Notes under the pieces: generated by a model | Database searches by the model: none | What the model was told of the DNA's origin: nothing | What the model saw: only the letters and a program-made list of their open reading frames with translations | DNA from: CAZGUH01 sp964529005 | GTDB taxonomy: Bacteria > Actinomycetota > Acidimicrobiia > Acidimicrobiales > Ilumatobacteraceae | Assembly (NCBI GenBank): GCA_964529005.1 | Contig: CAZGUH010000016.1 | Span: 1 to 64,000, forward strand | Length of the DNA stretch: 64,000 nt | Direction of reading: 5' to 3' | In this document: positions 17,014 to 25,660 of the stretch, one piece after another | Layout: every line of letters starts with the position of its first letter | How positions within the stretch are numbered: position 1 is the stretch's first letter | Position numbers and translations under genes: made by a program

Positions 17014-17843
17014 GCGAAGAACCCCTTTCCGCTCTTCTTGCCGAGGTTGCCGGCAGCCACCATCTCGCGCAGCAGCGCCGGCGGCTCGAACCGTGGGCCG
17101 AGCGTCGCTGCCAGGTGGTCGGCGATGGCCAGGCGCACGTCGAGGCCGACGAGATCGGTGAGCCGCAACGGGCCCATCGGGAACTTGTATCCGAGGACCA
17201 TGCCACGGTCGATGTCCTCGGCCGAGGCGACGCCCTCTTCCAGCATGCGGATCGCTTCGAGGCCGATCGCCACCCCCAACCGGCTGGTCGCGAACCCGGG
17301 CGAGTCGCGCACGAGGATCGTTTCCTTCCCGAGCAGCTGCACCCAGGCCGCCGCTTCGTCCACCGTGGCGCGATCGGTCTTCGTCCCGACCACGAGCTCG
17401 ACGAGGAGGGAGTGCGGGACCGGGTTGAAGAAGTGCATCCCGACGAAGCGCTCCGGCCGTGCCGTCGCGCCCGCCAGCTCGTCGATCGACAGCGAACTCG
17501 TGTTGCTGGCGAGCAGGCAGGTCGACGGGACGGACGCCTCGACCGCGGCGAGCACCTGATGCTTCAGCTCGACGTTCTCGGGCACCGCCTCGATCGCCAG
17601 GTGCGCGTCGATCTCGCCGTCCAGCGACGGCGTGACGCTGAGGCGGGTGAGAGCCGCGCTGTCGAGCTTGCCGCGGAGCCGCTCGACGAGCTTGCCGGCG
17701 ACGCCGGCGTTCGCTTCCACGAGCCGCACCTCGGCGCCGTTGTCGAGCAGAGCCTGGACGATGCCGCCTCCCATCGTCCCGCCCCCGACGACCAGAGCGC
17801 GACGCGGCGTAGGGAGGATGTCGGTGCGCGTCATCGACGACAT
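17007..17843 (-). CDS. 3-hydroxyacyl-CoA dehydrogenase
   Basis: 278 residues. Rossmann nucleotide motif GGGTMGGG at 20-27; active-site region SNTSSLSI near 113-120 and catalytic His137 in GMHFFNPVPH; dimerising C-terminal domain ending GKKSGKGFFAW. It oxidises 3-hydroxyacyl-CoA with NAD. First gene of the operon. The ATG at 17843 lies 7 nt after a TAATCT -10 element, so the message is probably leaderless; a second ATG at 17834 is possible. Confidence 0.93.
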   Translation of the reverse strand: MSSMTRTDILPTPRRALVVGGGTMGGGIVQALLDNGAEVRLVEANAGVAGKLVERLRGKLDSAALTRLSVTPSLDGEIDAHLAIEAVPENVELKHQVLAAVEASVPSTCLLASNTSSLSIDELAGATARPERFVGMHFFNPVPHSLLVELVVGTKTDRATVDEAAAWVQLLGKETILVRDSPGFATSRLGVAIGLEAIRMLEEGVASAEDIDRGMVLGYKFPMGPLRLTDLVGLDVRLAIADHLAATLGPRFEPPALLREMVAAGNLGKKSGKGFFAW

Positions 17844-17868
17844 TTGAGTTAGATTATTACACGAAACA
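17844..17868 (-). promoter_or_regulatory. Leaderless-type promoter of the beta-oxidation operon
   Basis: On the minus strand TAATCT (17856-17851) stands 7 nt before the ATG of the hydroxyacyl-CoA dehydrogenase, inside an AT-rich island that contrasts with the GC-rich surroundings. Transcription would start at or next to the ATG. No Shine-Dalgarno is present. Confidence 0.5.
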
Positions 17869-17882
17869 GCGGGTTCCAAGCC

Positions 17883-18779
17883 TCACCGGGCGAGAGCGTC
17901 CGCGAGCCGCCCGACGTACTCGACGTACGCCTGCACAGACCCGAGCCCGAGACCGGTGATCGACACCGAGCCGTGCGTGCCACCCGCCTGCTCCCAGCGG
18001 TCCAGGTCGCGGCGCAGGCCGTCGAACAGTCCGTCGAACACTCCGTCGGACGCTCCGTCGGAGGGCACGACCGGACCGCGCAGGATCGCCTCCGCGCCGA
18101 AGCCGCTGGCGTCGCGTCCCGCGGCGGCGAGCTCGCCGCGCAGGGCCTCCCAGTGCGCCAGCAGCGACTCACCGCCGATGAAGATGTGCCCGTCCGCGAG
18201 CCGTGCCGCCCGCCGCAGCGCGCGCCTGCTGGCCCCGCCGGTCCACAGCGGCACCGGGGATGGCGGGCGCGGGACGAGCGCGGCGCGATCGACGGTGTCG
18301 AAGCGGCCGTGGAACGCGACGAGCGGCTCGGTCCACAGCAGTCGCAGCAAGCGCAGCTGCTCGTCCATGCGCGTGCCGCGGGTGGAGAAGTCCACGCCGA
18401 GAGCGCGGTACTCGACGTGGTTCCAGCCGATGCCGACCCCGAGGCGGAAGCGACCACCGGAGAGGATCGCCAGGTCCGCCGCCTGCCGGGCGACGAGCAC
18501 CGTCTGGCGCTGCGGCAGGATGACGACGCCCGAGGCGAACTCGAGCGTCTCGTACTGACCGGCGAGGTAGGCGAACAGCACCAGCGGATCGTGGAACGGC
18601 GACGTCTCGTCGTAGGGGCCGGCGAGCGGCGGCTTCCGGTCCGCGTGCTGCGCGCCGATCACGTGGTCGAACGCGAGCAGGTGGGTGAAGCCGCCGTCGT
18701 CGACCGCTGCGGCGATCGCCAGCGCGGCGGTGCGATCGCCGGCCATCTCGACCTGCGGAAAGACGATCCCGATCTTCAT
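17883..18779 (-). CDS. LLM-class flavin/F420-dependent oxidoreductase
   Basis: 298 residues, luciferase-like TIM barrel. MKIGIVFPQVE opens the first strand; LAFDHVIGAQH, PLVLFAYLAG, GVVILPQRQTVLVARQAADLAILSGGRFRLGVGIGWN are typical. In actinobacteria this subgroup usually uses F420, but FMN-dependent relatives exist. It may oxidise an alcohol or insert oxygen in the catabolic route. Near residues ~240-255 a four-residue xxDG repeat (DGASDGVFDGLFDGL) is encoded by a 12-bp tandem repeat and lengthens a loop. Confidence 0.88.
   Translation of the reverse strand: MKIGIVFPQVEMAGDRTAALAIAAAVDDGGFTHLLAFDHVIGAQHADRKPPLAGPYDETSPFHDPLVLFAYLAGQYETLEFASGVVILPQRQTVLVARQAADLAILSGGRFRLGVGIGWNHVEYRALGVDFSTRGTRMDEQLRLLRLLWTEPLVAFHGRFDTVDRAALVPRPPSPVPLWTGGASRRALRRAARLADGHIFIGGESLLAHWEALRGELAAAGRDASGFGAEAILRGPVVPSDGASDGVFDGLFDGLRRDLDRWEQAGGTHGSVSITGLGLGSVQAYVEYVGRLADALAR
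18018..18065 (-). repeat. 12-bp tandem repeat, four copies, inside LLM gene
   Basis: Units of the type TCCGTCGGACGC (plus strand), in frame; they encode the repeated Asp-Gly tetrapeptides in the LLM oxidoreductase. Confidence 0.9.
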
Positions 18780-18854
18780 GCGCGGCGTCCGTACCCCACG
18801 ATGCCCGGGATACCCGCGCATGCCGGCACGCGTCGAGCTGAACGGCGCGGGTGC

Positions 18855-19967
18855 TCAGCTTGCGCCAGGCGGGCCCGACGCCGGGTCCCACATCGTCGGT
18901 GGGGCGCGCAGGGTGCCCGACCAGGTGGCGAAGAAGCGGGGCAGCATGATCCCCGGAGGCGACACGACGACCTCGCGGATGGCGCGGATCTGAGCCGCGG
19001 CGGTGGCGCGGATCTCGCTGACGTTGGTGTCGGCGTTCATCTCGCCGGCCGAGAACCCGAGGACGCTCGGGGCGAGGTGCAGGTCGACGCGCGACGAGGG
19101 ATCACCCTCGACCTCGATGGTCCATCCGGTCGTCGTGTCCCACCCGGCGACGGGAGCGGCGCTGCGCTGCCCCGTGATCGTCACCAGCGGTCCGGACTCG
19201 AGCTCGGCGCGCAACGACCATGCGACCGCTGCGACCGTCCCGCGCGCGATCGTCCCGGCCGGGATGTCGATGTCGCGGTCGGCGAACCCGAGACGCACGC
19301 CGCGCTCCGCGCTGCGCACGCTCGTGCCCAACCCCGCCGCGATCACGGCCGCCGTCTCCAGGAGCTTGTGGAAGTACAGCGCGCCGCGCGGCGAGTCGGG
19401 CGTGAACTCCGATGCCGGCTTTCCCATGCCCATCACCTCCAGCACCGCGTAGGGCCGAGGTGAGTCGCTGCGATCGAAGCGCTCGGTGTAGCGGATCTCG
19501 CGCAGGGACGCGCTGATCCCCGTGAGCATCACCGCCAGCCAATCGGTCAGCCCATGGGCGAGCCCGGTGCCGAACAGCGTCGAGCCGCCACGCTCGCACG
19601 CCGCGACGAAGCGCAACGCGCGCTGCCGGTCGACCGCCCACGGGCACATGTATCCCGACACCACCGAGATCACGTCCTTGCCCGACTCCAGCAGCGCCAC
19701 CACGTCGCCATCGCTCGTCGACATGTCCGGCGTCCACCGCGTGTTGTGGAGCACGACGTCGGCGTCCAACTCGATCAGGGAGCGCTTGTCCGTCGTGGTC
19801 GTGACGCCCGTCGGCGGAGCGCCGACGAGATCGCCGGCGTCGCGCCCGGCTTTGTCCTCGGAGTGCACCAACACACCGACGAGCTCGAGCTCGCGATGGG
19901 CGATCACCTGCTCCAGCGCTCGCGCGCCGGTCGATCCGGTGTGCCATTGGATCACCCGGAGCGTCAT
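18855..19967 (-). CDS. DHDPR-fold NAD(P)H-dependent dehydrogenase
   Basis: 370 residues. The N-terminus RVIQWHTGSTGARALEQVIAH with ELVGVLVHSEDKAGRDAG matches the dihydrodipicolinate-reductase-like Rossmann domain of the 2,4-diaminopentanoate dehydrogenase / 'amine dehydrogenase' family common in actinobacteria. Cofactor binding by the N-terminus and reduction or oxidation of an imine or ketone are family inference. It lies 84 bp downstream of the second ABC importer and may be its last gene. Confidence 0.75.
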   Translation of the reverse strand: MTLRVIQWHTGSTGARALEQVIAHRELELVGVLVHSEDKAGRDAGDLVGAPPTGVTTTTDKRSLIELDADVVLHNTRWTPDMSTSDGDVVALLESGKDVISVVSGYMCPWAVDRQRALRFVAACERGGSTLFGTGLAHGLTDWLAVMLTGISASLREIRYTERFDRSDSPRPYAVLEVMGMGKPASEFTPDSPRGALYFHKLLETAAVIAAGLGTSVRSAERGVRLGFADRDIDIPAGTIARGTVAAVAWSLRAELESGPLVTITGQRSAAPVAGWDTTTGWTIEVEGDPSSRVDLHLAPSVLGFSAGEMNADTNVSEIRATAAAQIRAIREVVVSPPGIMLPRFFATWSGTLRAPPTMWDPASGPPGAS

Positions 19968-20007
19968 CGCTGCGTGCCAGCCAGCTTGTGCGAGGTCACT
20001 GCTCCCC

Positions 20008-20067
20008 TACTCCCGAACCTTGTCCTCCCGGACCTTCTACTCCCGGACCTTCTACTCCCGAACTTTC
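20008..20067 (-). repeat. 15-bp tandem repeat, four copies, at a gene end
   Basis: Units of the type TACTCCCGGACCTTC (plus strand). The run includes the permease stop codon at 20052-20054, so it covers the end of the gene and the 3' spacer. Confidence 0.92.
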
Positions 20068-20999
20068 GGGTTCAAGATGCCATAGGACAGGTCGACGAGA
20101 AGGTTGGCGAACGTGACAGCGATCGCGGTGACGAGCACGGCGCCCTGGATCATCGGCACGTCGCGCGCGGACACGGCGTTGACGATCAGGCTGCCGAACC
20201 CGGGAAGGGCGAACACGATCTCGATCGTCACCGCGCCCCCGACGAGCCGGCCGGCGGTGAGACCGACGACCGTGATGATCGGGATCGCTGCGCTCTTCGC
20301 GGCGTGCTTGGCGAGGACCGTCCGTGGCGACAGGCCCTTGGCCCGCGCCGTGCGGATGTAGTCCTCGCGGAACACGTCGGAGAACGCCGCCCTCGTCTGG
20401 CGCGTGAAGTGCCCGACGGCCGTGGTGGAGAGCGCGAGCGCCGGCAGCACGAGGTGGCGTGCCCACTCGACGATGCCGCCGTCAGCGATCGACACGTAGC
20501 CCGTCGCCGGGAACCAGCGCCATTCGACGGCGAACAACAACACCAGGATCAACGCCGCGACGAAGCCGGGGATCGCCATGCCGAGCGAGGCCAGCGACGT
20601 CACGGCGCGGTCGACCCATGACTTCGGGCGCAGCGCGGCGACGATGCCGAGGGGGATCGAGACCATCACCGAGAACACCAGCGCAAAAGCAGCGAGCGAC
20701 AGCGTCACCGGCAGCCGGCTCTTCACCGCGGAGACAACCGGCTGGCGGCTGGTGGTCAACGACTCGCCGAGATCGCCGCGCACGGCGTCGCCCAGCCAGC
20801 GCGCGTACCGGACCGGGAGCGGGTCGTCGAGGCCGAGCCGCTCGCGGGTCTGCTCGATCACCTCGCGGCTGGCGTCCTGCCCGGCGATCGCCACCGCCGG
20901 GTCTCCGGGAAGCAGCTCCATCACGACGAACATGATCATGCTGACGATCAGCAGCATCGGGATCGCTGCGGCCAGCCGGCGAACCACGAACTTCACCAT
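20052..20999 (-). CDS. ABC importer permease (DppB/OppB-like), importer 2
   Basis: 315 residues: MVKFVVRRLAAAIPMLLIVSM opening, ELLPGDPAVAIAG, six membrane helices and the cytoplasmic loop RTARAKGLSPRTVLAKHAAK near 228-247. Ends GILNPKVRE. In this operon the B permease is last among the transporter genes, unlike importer 1 where it follows the binding protein. The start overlaps the upstream ATPase stop by 7 bp. Confidence 0.92.
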   Translation of the reverse strand: MVKFVVRRLAAAIPMLLIVSMIMFVVMELLPGDPAVAIAGQDASREVIEQTRERLGLDDPLPVRYARWLGDAVRGDLGESLTTSRQPVVSAVKSRLPVTLSLAAFALVFSVMVSIPLGIVAALRPKSWVDRAVTSLASLGMAIPGFVAALILVLLFAVEWRWFPATGYVSIADGGIVEWARHLVLPALALSTTAVGHFTRQTRAAFSDVFREDYIRTARAKGLSPRTVLAKHAAKSAAIPIITVVGLTAGRLVGGAVTIEIVFALPGFGSLIVNAVSARDVPMIQGAVLVTAIAVTFANLLVDLSYGILNPKVRE

Positions 21000-21898
21000 G
21001 GTCGGGCCTCCTGCCCGGCGACCGGGCGGCCCGGCTGGACCAGCGCGTTCGCCATCCGCAGCCAGCCCGCGCCGACGCGGGCGGCGCGCGCCTTGGGCCG
21101 CCGCGGCGTCGCGGTCGGCGCCGCCGACAGCAGCTCCTTGGTGTACGGCTCCTGGGGATCGTCGAAGACCTGCTCCGCCGGGCCCTGCTCGACGATCCGG
21201 CCGCGGTTCATCACCGCCACCTCGTGGGCCACGTGACGGACGATCTCGAGGTCGTGCGAGACGAAAAGGTAGGCGAGACCGCGCGCAGCTTGGAGATCGA
21301 GCAGAAGGTTGACGACCTGGGCGCGGATCGACGCGTCGAGCGCGGACACCGGCTCGTCGCAGACGATGACGTCCGGGCCGGCAGCGAGGGCGCGTGCGAT
21401 CGCCACGCGCTGGAGCTGGCCACCGGACATCTCCCGCGGCAAGCGGTCGGCGTGCTCCTCCTGGAGGCCGACGTCGGCGAGCAGCTCGACGACGCGCTCG
21501 TCGCGCTCGCGCCCGCGCAGGCCCTCGTGGATCGTCAGCGGCTCGCCCACCGCGGCGCCGACGACGATCTTCGGGTCGAGCGAGGAGTACGGATCCTGGA
21601 AGATCATCTGGATGTGGCGCCGCACGCGGCGCAGCTCGGCGCCGTTCAACGACGTGAGCTCACGGTCACGGAACCGCACCGACCCGCTGTCGGGGTCGAT
21701 CAGCCGGGTCACCATCCGCCCGACCGTGCTCTTGCCCGCCCCGCTCTCCCCCACCAGCGCCAGCGTGCGCCCGGCGTGGAGCGTGAACGAGACGCCCTGC
21801 ACGGCGTCGAGCCGTTCCACCGGACGCCCGAGGATGTCGCGCCGGAGCGTGTACGACTTGCACAGGTCGGTGACCGTGAGGACCGGCTGCTCGGTCAT
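20993..21898 (-). CDS. ABC importer ATPase (DppF-like), importer 2
   Basis: 301 residues. Walker A GESGAGKST at 50-58, Q-loop MIFQDPYSSLDP near 98-109, signature MSGGQLQR at 157-164, Walker B VIVCDE at 177-182. Shorter than the importer 1 partner: the Cys-bearing C-terminal extension of the D-type subunit is absent, and the tail is basic and Ala-rich. Coupled by ATGA to the upstream ATPase. Confidence 0.92.
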   Translation of the reverse strand: MTEQPVLTVTDLCKSYTLRRDILGRPVERLDAVQGVSFTLHAGRTLALVGESGAGKSTVGRMVTRLIDPDSGSVRFRDRELTSLNGAELRRVRRHIQMIFQDPYSSLDPKIVVGAAVGEPLTIHEGLRGRERDERVVELLADVGLQEEHADRLPREMSGGQLQRVAIARALAAGPDVIVCDEPVSALDASIRAQVVNLLLDLQAARGLAYLFVSHDLEIVRHVAHEVAVMNRGRIVEQGPAEQVFDDPQEPYTKELLSAAPTATPRRPKARAARVGAGWLRMANALVQPGRPVAGQEARPW

Positions 21899-22929
21899 GG
21901 CGCGATCTCGTCATGGCGGACGCATCGCACGAGGCCGCGATCCGTCGGGCGCAGCAGCACCGGCGCGCTGTCGCAGCGGCCCTCCTGGGCGAACGGGCAG
22001 CGCGGGTGGAACCGGCAGCCCTGCGGCCATGCCCAGGGCATCGGTACGACCCCCGCGATCGACGACATGCGCGTGCGGCGCGATCGGGTCGGGATTGCGT
22101 CCAGCAGGCCCCTCGTGTAGGGATGCTGGGGGCGCTCGAACAGGTCGTACAGCGGCGCGACCTCGGTGACCTGGCCCGCGTACATGACCGCGATCAGGTC
22201 GCACATCTCGGCCACCACGCCGAGGTCGTGGGTGATCAGCAGGACGGACAGGCCGAGCTGGTCCTGGAGCTCCTCCATCAACCGCAGCACCTGCGCCTGC
22301 ACCGTGACGTCCAACGCGGTGGTCGGCTCGTCGGCGATCAGCAGCTGCGGCTCACCGGCCAGCGCGCAGGCCAGCATCACCCTCTGGCACATGCCGCCGC
22401 TGAGCTCGTGCGGGTACGAGCCGGCCCGCCGTGCGGCGTTGTGGATGCCGACGGTGTCGAGCAGCTCGGCGGCGCGGGCACGCGCTGCTGAGCGCGACAC
22501 GCCGTGATGCCGCCGCACCACCTCGGCGACCTGCTCGCCGACGGTGAACGCGGGGTGCAGGCTGCGCCGCGGCTCCTGGAAGATCATCGCCATCGACCGG
22601 CCGCGGACGCGGGCGAGCTCGTGCTCGTCCAGCCCGACGAGCTCGACGCCGTCGAGCGTGATCGAACCGCGCACGACCCGGCAGGTGTGCCGATCGAGCA
22701 GTCCCATCACCGCCAGCGACGTCAGCGTCTTGCCGCATCCCGACTCGCCGACGAGACCGACCGTCTGGCCGCGTTCGATCGAAAGGGTCACGCCGTCGAG
22801 CACCTGCACCCACCCGCGCGGCGAGCGCACCTCGACGGTCAGGTCGTCGACCGCGAGCAACGGGCCGGGCCGTGGCGTCGCCGAGGTCGCGGCCGCGGCG
22901 CCCGGCACGGTCGCCTCAGCGCCTGCCAC
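21895..22929 (-). CDS. ABC importer ATPase (DppD-like), importer 2
   Basis: 344 residues. Walker A GESGCGKTL at 61-69, Q-loop MIFQEPRRSLHP, signature LSGGMCQR at 176-183, Walker B LLIADE, then the D-type EPTTALDVTVQAQ and the C-terminal GCRFHPRCPF. The frame opens at an ATG at 22947, but the GTG at 22929 is preceded by GGAGG with 6 nt spacing, so I take GTG. It overlaps the upstream permease gene by 14 bp. The Q-loop has Glu instead of Asp after the Gln. Confidence 0.92.
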   Translation of the reverse strand: MAGAEATVPGAAAATSATPRPGPLLAVDDLTVEVRSPRGWVQVLDGVTLSIERGQTVGLVGESGCGKTLTSLAVMGLLDRHTCRVVRGSITLDGVELVGLDEHELARVRGRSMAMIFQEPRRSLHPAFTVGEQVAEVVRRHHGVSRSAARARAAELLDTVGIHNAARRAGSYPHELSGGMCQRVMLACALAGEPQLLIADEPTTALDVTVQAQVLRLMEELQDQLGLSVLLITHDLGVVAEMCDLIAVMYAGQVTEVAPLYDLFERPQHPYTRGLLDAIPTRSRRTRMSSIAGVVPMPWAWPQGCRFHPRCPFAQEGRCDSAPVLLRPTDRGLVRCVRHDEIAP

Positions 22930-23821
22930 CGCGTCCCTCCAGCGCATCGCTCAGGCCGTCGCCGAGCACGGAGAAGACGAGGATCGTGATCACGATCAGC
23001 GCGGACGGCGGGAGCATGAACCACGGCGATTCGTGGACGTGACGGAACGCCTCCCGCAACATCGAGCCCCAACTGGCCTGCGGCGGCTGGGCGCCGAGTC
23101 CGAGGAAGCTGAGGCTGGCCTCGGCGATGATCACCACGCCGGCCGAGAACGTCGCCTCGATCAGCAGCGGCGAGCTGGCGTTCGGCAACACGTGGCGCCA
23201 CATCAGCCGCCATGGCGAGCAGCCGACCGAGCGGCAGGCTTCGATGTAGAGCTCCCGCGACACCGAGCGCGCCGCGGCGCGGCCGATGCGGAACATCGAC
23301 GGCGACAGGACGATCCCGACGGCGATCATCGCGTTGGAGAGCCCCGATCCGAGCACACCGACGATCGCCAGCGCGAGCACGATCGCCGGCAGCGTCAGCA
23401 GCGCGTCGGCGACACGGCTGAGCAGCCCGTCGACCCACCCGGGCGCGACGCCGGCGAGCAGGCCGAGCGGCACACCGACCGCCAGTGCGAGGGCGACGGC
23501 CGTCGTCACCGCTTGCAGGCTGAGCCGGCCCGACACCATCAGGCGGCTCAGCTGATCGCGCCCGAAGCTGTCGGTGCCGAGCCAGTGGTCGAGGCTGGGA
23601 CCCTGTAGCCGATCGCTCAGGCTTTGCGCGTTCGGGTCGGCGGGCGTGTACCAGAGCGAGACGATCGACGCCGCGGCGATGAGGACGATGACAGCGAGCG
23701 CCGCCATCGCCGCGCGGTTGCGGGCGAGCTCGCGCAGCATCCGGCTGCGGCGGAGACCGTCGAGCCGGTTGCTCCGGCGCCTGGGGTTCGCCCTCAGTCC
23801 GATCGACGCGGTGTCGGCCAT
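22916..23821 (-). CDS. ABC importer permease (DppC/OppC-like), importer 2
   Basis: 301 residues. N-terminal RELARNRAAMAALAVIVLI and LGTDSFGRDQLSR identify the C-type permease; the cytoplasmic loop is EACRSVGCSPWRLMWRH near 198-214. Six helices. Follows the binding protein by 7 bp. Confidence 0.92.
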   Translation of the reverse strand: MADTASIGLRANPRRRSNRLDGLRRSRMLRELARNRAAMAALAVIVLIAAASIVSLWYTPADPNAQSLSDRLQGPSLDHWLGTDSFGRDQLSRLMVSGRLSLQAVTTAVALALAVGVPLGLLAGVAPGWVDGLLSRVADALLTLPAIVLALAIVGVLGSGLSNAMIAVGIVLSPSMFRIGRAAARSVSRELYIEACRSVGCSPWRLMWRHVLPNASSPLLIEATFSAGVVIIAEASLSFLGLGAQPPQASWGSMLREAFRHVHESPWFMLPPSALIVITILVFSVLGDGLSDALEGRGGRR

Positions 23822-23828
23822 GGTGCCG

Positions 23829-25472
23829 TCAGCTCGTCGCCACGCCGATCACGCGGAAGTCGACGCGGTTGGTGAAGTTGGCGATGTTCTGGTCCTCCAC
23901 CCCGACCAGCCTGCTGGAGGCGATGTTCATCGACGGCTGGCGGCAGATCGGGATGACCACCGCGTTCTCGACGGTCTCGGTGCTCAGCTTCTCCAGCAGG
24001 GCCGTGCGCTCCTCCTCGGAGATCGACGCGTCGACCGCTCGATCGACGTCGGCCTGCATCTGCCCTGCCAGCGGGCCGTCCGGCGGGAAGGCGCCCGGGT
24101 GAAGCGGCCGGAAGATGCCGTTGCGCATGAACGCGGCAGGGAACGCCTCGCCCTCGATACCACCGACCCAGGTATCTCCGTCGCCGTTGTTGAACGCCGC
24201 GAACTGCGTGGGCGCGTCGCCCAGCTGAAGCTCGTATGCAATGCCGACCGAGCCGAACTGGTTCTCGAGCGCGACGGCGATGTCCTGCTGTGGCTCGAGC
24301 GCCATGATCTTCCCGTCGAACCCAGCGTCGGAGATCCCGGCCTCCTCGAGGATCGCCCGCGCGGCGTCCGGGTCGTAGCCCCATTCCTGTTCGAGCGATG
24401 CGACGTGCCCCGGAACCCCCGGCGCGAACGGCTGCACCGTCGCCTGGCACGTGCCGTCGAAGAGGGCGGCGCTGATGCCGTCCCGATCGACGGCCCGCAT
24501 CGCCGCCTGGCGGACGGCGAGATCCGTCACCCGATCGTTGTTGATGCGCATCACCCACAACAGGTTCGGGGCGAACTCGTGGATCGTGAAGTCCCCCGAA
24601 TCGGCCAGGGACCGGTACTCGGGAATTCCCTCACCGACACTGCGGGTGAGGTCGATCTGGCCGGTGCGCAGCGCGTTCACGCGCGCGTTCAGGTCGAGCA
24701 GCATCGTGTACTCGATCCGCGCCACCTTCTGGTGCTCCGGGTTCCAGTAGCCGTCGGCGCGCACGTAGCTGATCGACGTCCCGACGTCGAACGAATCGAC
24801 GACGTAGGGCCCGGAGCCCGCCGACGTGGTCGCCAGGTTGACGCCGCGGGCGATCGCCGCGGGGTTGATCACCGACCCGGACGCGTCGGCGAGCACGTTG
24901 AGCAGCTCCGCCGCCGGCCGGTCGAGATGGAACACGGCGTGGTGGTCGTCGACCACCTCGATGCTCTCGATCGGCTCGAGCACCGCCTTGGACTGGTTGG
25001 TTCCCTCCGCCGTCTGGCCGCGCTCGATGCTGGCCTTGACCGCCGCGGCGGTCACCGGCGACCCGTCGTCGTGGAACACGGCGTCGTCACGCAGTTCGAT
25101 GCTCAGGGTGAGGCCGTCGGGGCTGTACTCCCACGACGTCGCCAGGCCGGGCAGGATCTCGCCGCCGGCGCCGACCTCGAACAGGCGGTCGTAGACGAGG
25201 TGGGTCGTCAGGTGGGCGCCGACCTGGCTCGTGTTGACGTGCGGATCGAGGCTGGCCGGGGGGACGCTGAAGCCCACGCGCAACGTCGCCTCGGGGTCGG
25301 TCGCCCGGTCGTCCGGCGCGTCAGCGCCCGCAGACCCGGCGTCGCTTCCGGCAGGCGAATGCGCGCCGTCGCCGTCACCTCCGCCGCATGCCGACGCCAG
25401 CAGAGCGAGGCACAGGACGGCGGCCGCGACCCCGCCCTGCGTGCGCCGCCTCCCGATTGCCGATCCCGTCAC
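23829..25472 (-). CDS. Family-5 solute-binding lipoprotein of ABC importer 2
   Basis: 547 residues with signal peptide and lipobox LLASAC (Cys near 29), a short Gly/Asp linker, then the SBP_bac_5 fold starting FSVPPASLDPHVNTSQVG. LVYDRLFEVGAGGEILPGLATSW and LRDDAVFHDDGSPVTAAAVK are typical. First gene of importer 2. GTG start with GGGAGG 4 nt upstream. The 188-bp spacer upstream holds a weak hairpin (25555-25573) and an AT-rich promoter-like stretch. Confidence 0.92.
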   Translation of the reverse strand: MTGSAIGRRRTQGGVAAAVLCLALLASACGGGDGDGAHSPAGSDAGSAGADAPDDRATDPEATLRVGFSVPPASLDPHVNTSQVGAHLTTHLVYDRLFEVGAGGEILPGLATSWEYSPDGLTLSIELRDDAVFHDDGSPVTAAAVKASIERGQTAEGTNQSKAVLEPIESIEVVDDHHAVFHLDRPAAELLNVLADASGSVINPAAIARGVNLATTSAGSGPYVVDSFDVGTSISYVRADGYWNPEHQKVARIEYTMLLDLNARVNALRTGQIDLTRSVGEGIPEYRSLADSGDFTIHEFAPNLLWVMRINNDRVTDLAVRQAAMRAVDRDGISAALFDGTCQATVQPFAPGVPGHVASLEQEWGYDPDAARAILEEAGISDAGFDGKIMALEPQQDIAVALENQFGSVGIAYELQLGDAPTQFAAFNNGDGDTWVGGIEGEAFPAAFMRNGIFRPLHPGAFPPDGPLAGQMQADVDRAVDASISEEERTALLEKLSTETVENAVVIPICRQPSMNIASSRLVGVEDQNIANFTNRVDFRVIGVATS

Positions 25473-25485
25473 GACACCTCCCTGG

Positions 25486-25515
25486 ATGACGCCGCTATAT
25501 CAGCGTTATTCCTCA
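25486..25515 (-). promoter_or_regulatory. AT-rich promoter-like stretch before importer 2
   Basis: On the minus strand GGAATAACGCTGATATAGCGG includes GATATAG, a possible -10, about 25 bp before the GTG of the binding protein. It resembles the CGATATAGGG before the TPP decarboxylase operon. Confidence 0.35.
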
Positions 25516-25554
25516 ACCTCCACGAAGCTAATGAGCTGTGCGCAGAACGACAAC

Positions 25555-25573
25555 GCGGTCACCGAGAGACCGC
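25555..25573 (-). terminator. Weak hairpin in the 25473-25660 gap
   Basis: GCGGTC and GACCGC can pair (6 bp) with a 7-nt loop, about 90 bp after the SDR stop. There is no T-tract. It may separate the SDR operon from importer 2. Confidence 0.25.
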
Positions 25574-25660
25574 GACGGCGACGACCGCCGATGGACCCGG
25601 ATTGGAACCGGACACCTCGACGACGATAGCGAGGAGCCGGCGACCCCGTCGGCGGGCGCT

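Noticed and set aside
14740..17559. 939-residue plus-strand frame opposite the beta-oxidation genes
   Set aside because: It spans three well-supported genes on the other strand and has no recognisable domain; same for the frames at 12635-14671 and 57542-60346.
5760..25472. Duplication of the two ABC importers within the window
   Set aside because: Gene order and protein sequences differ clearly, including the binding proteins; they are distant paralogues, not a recent duplication.
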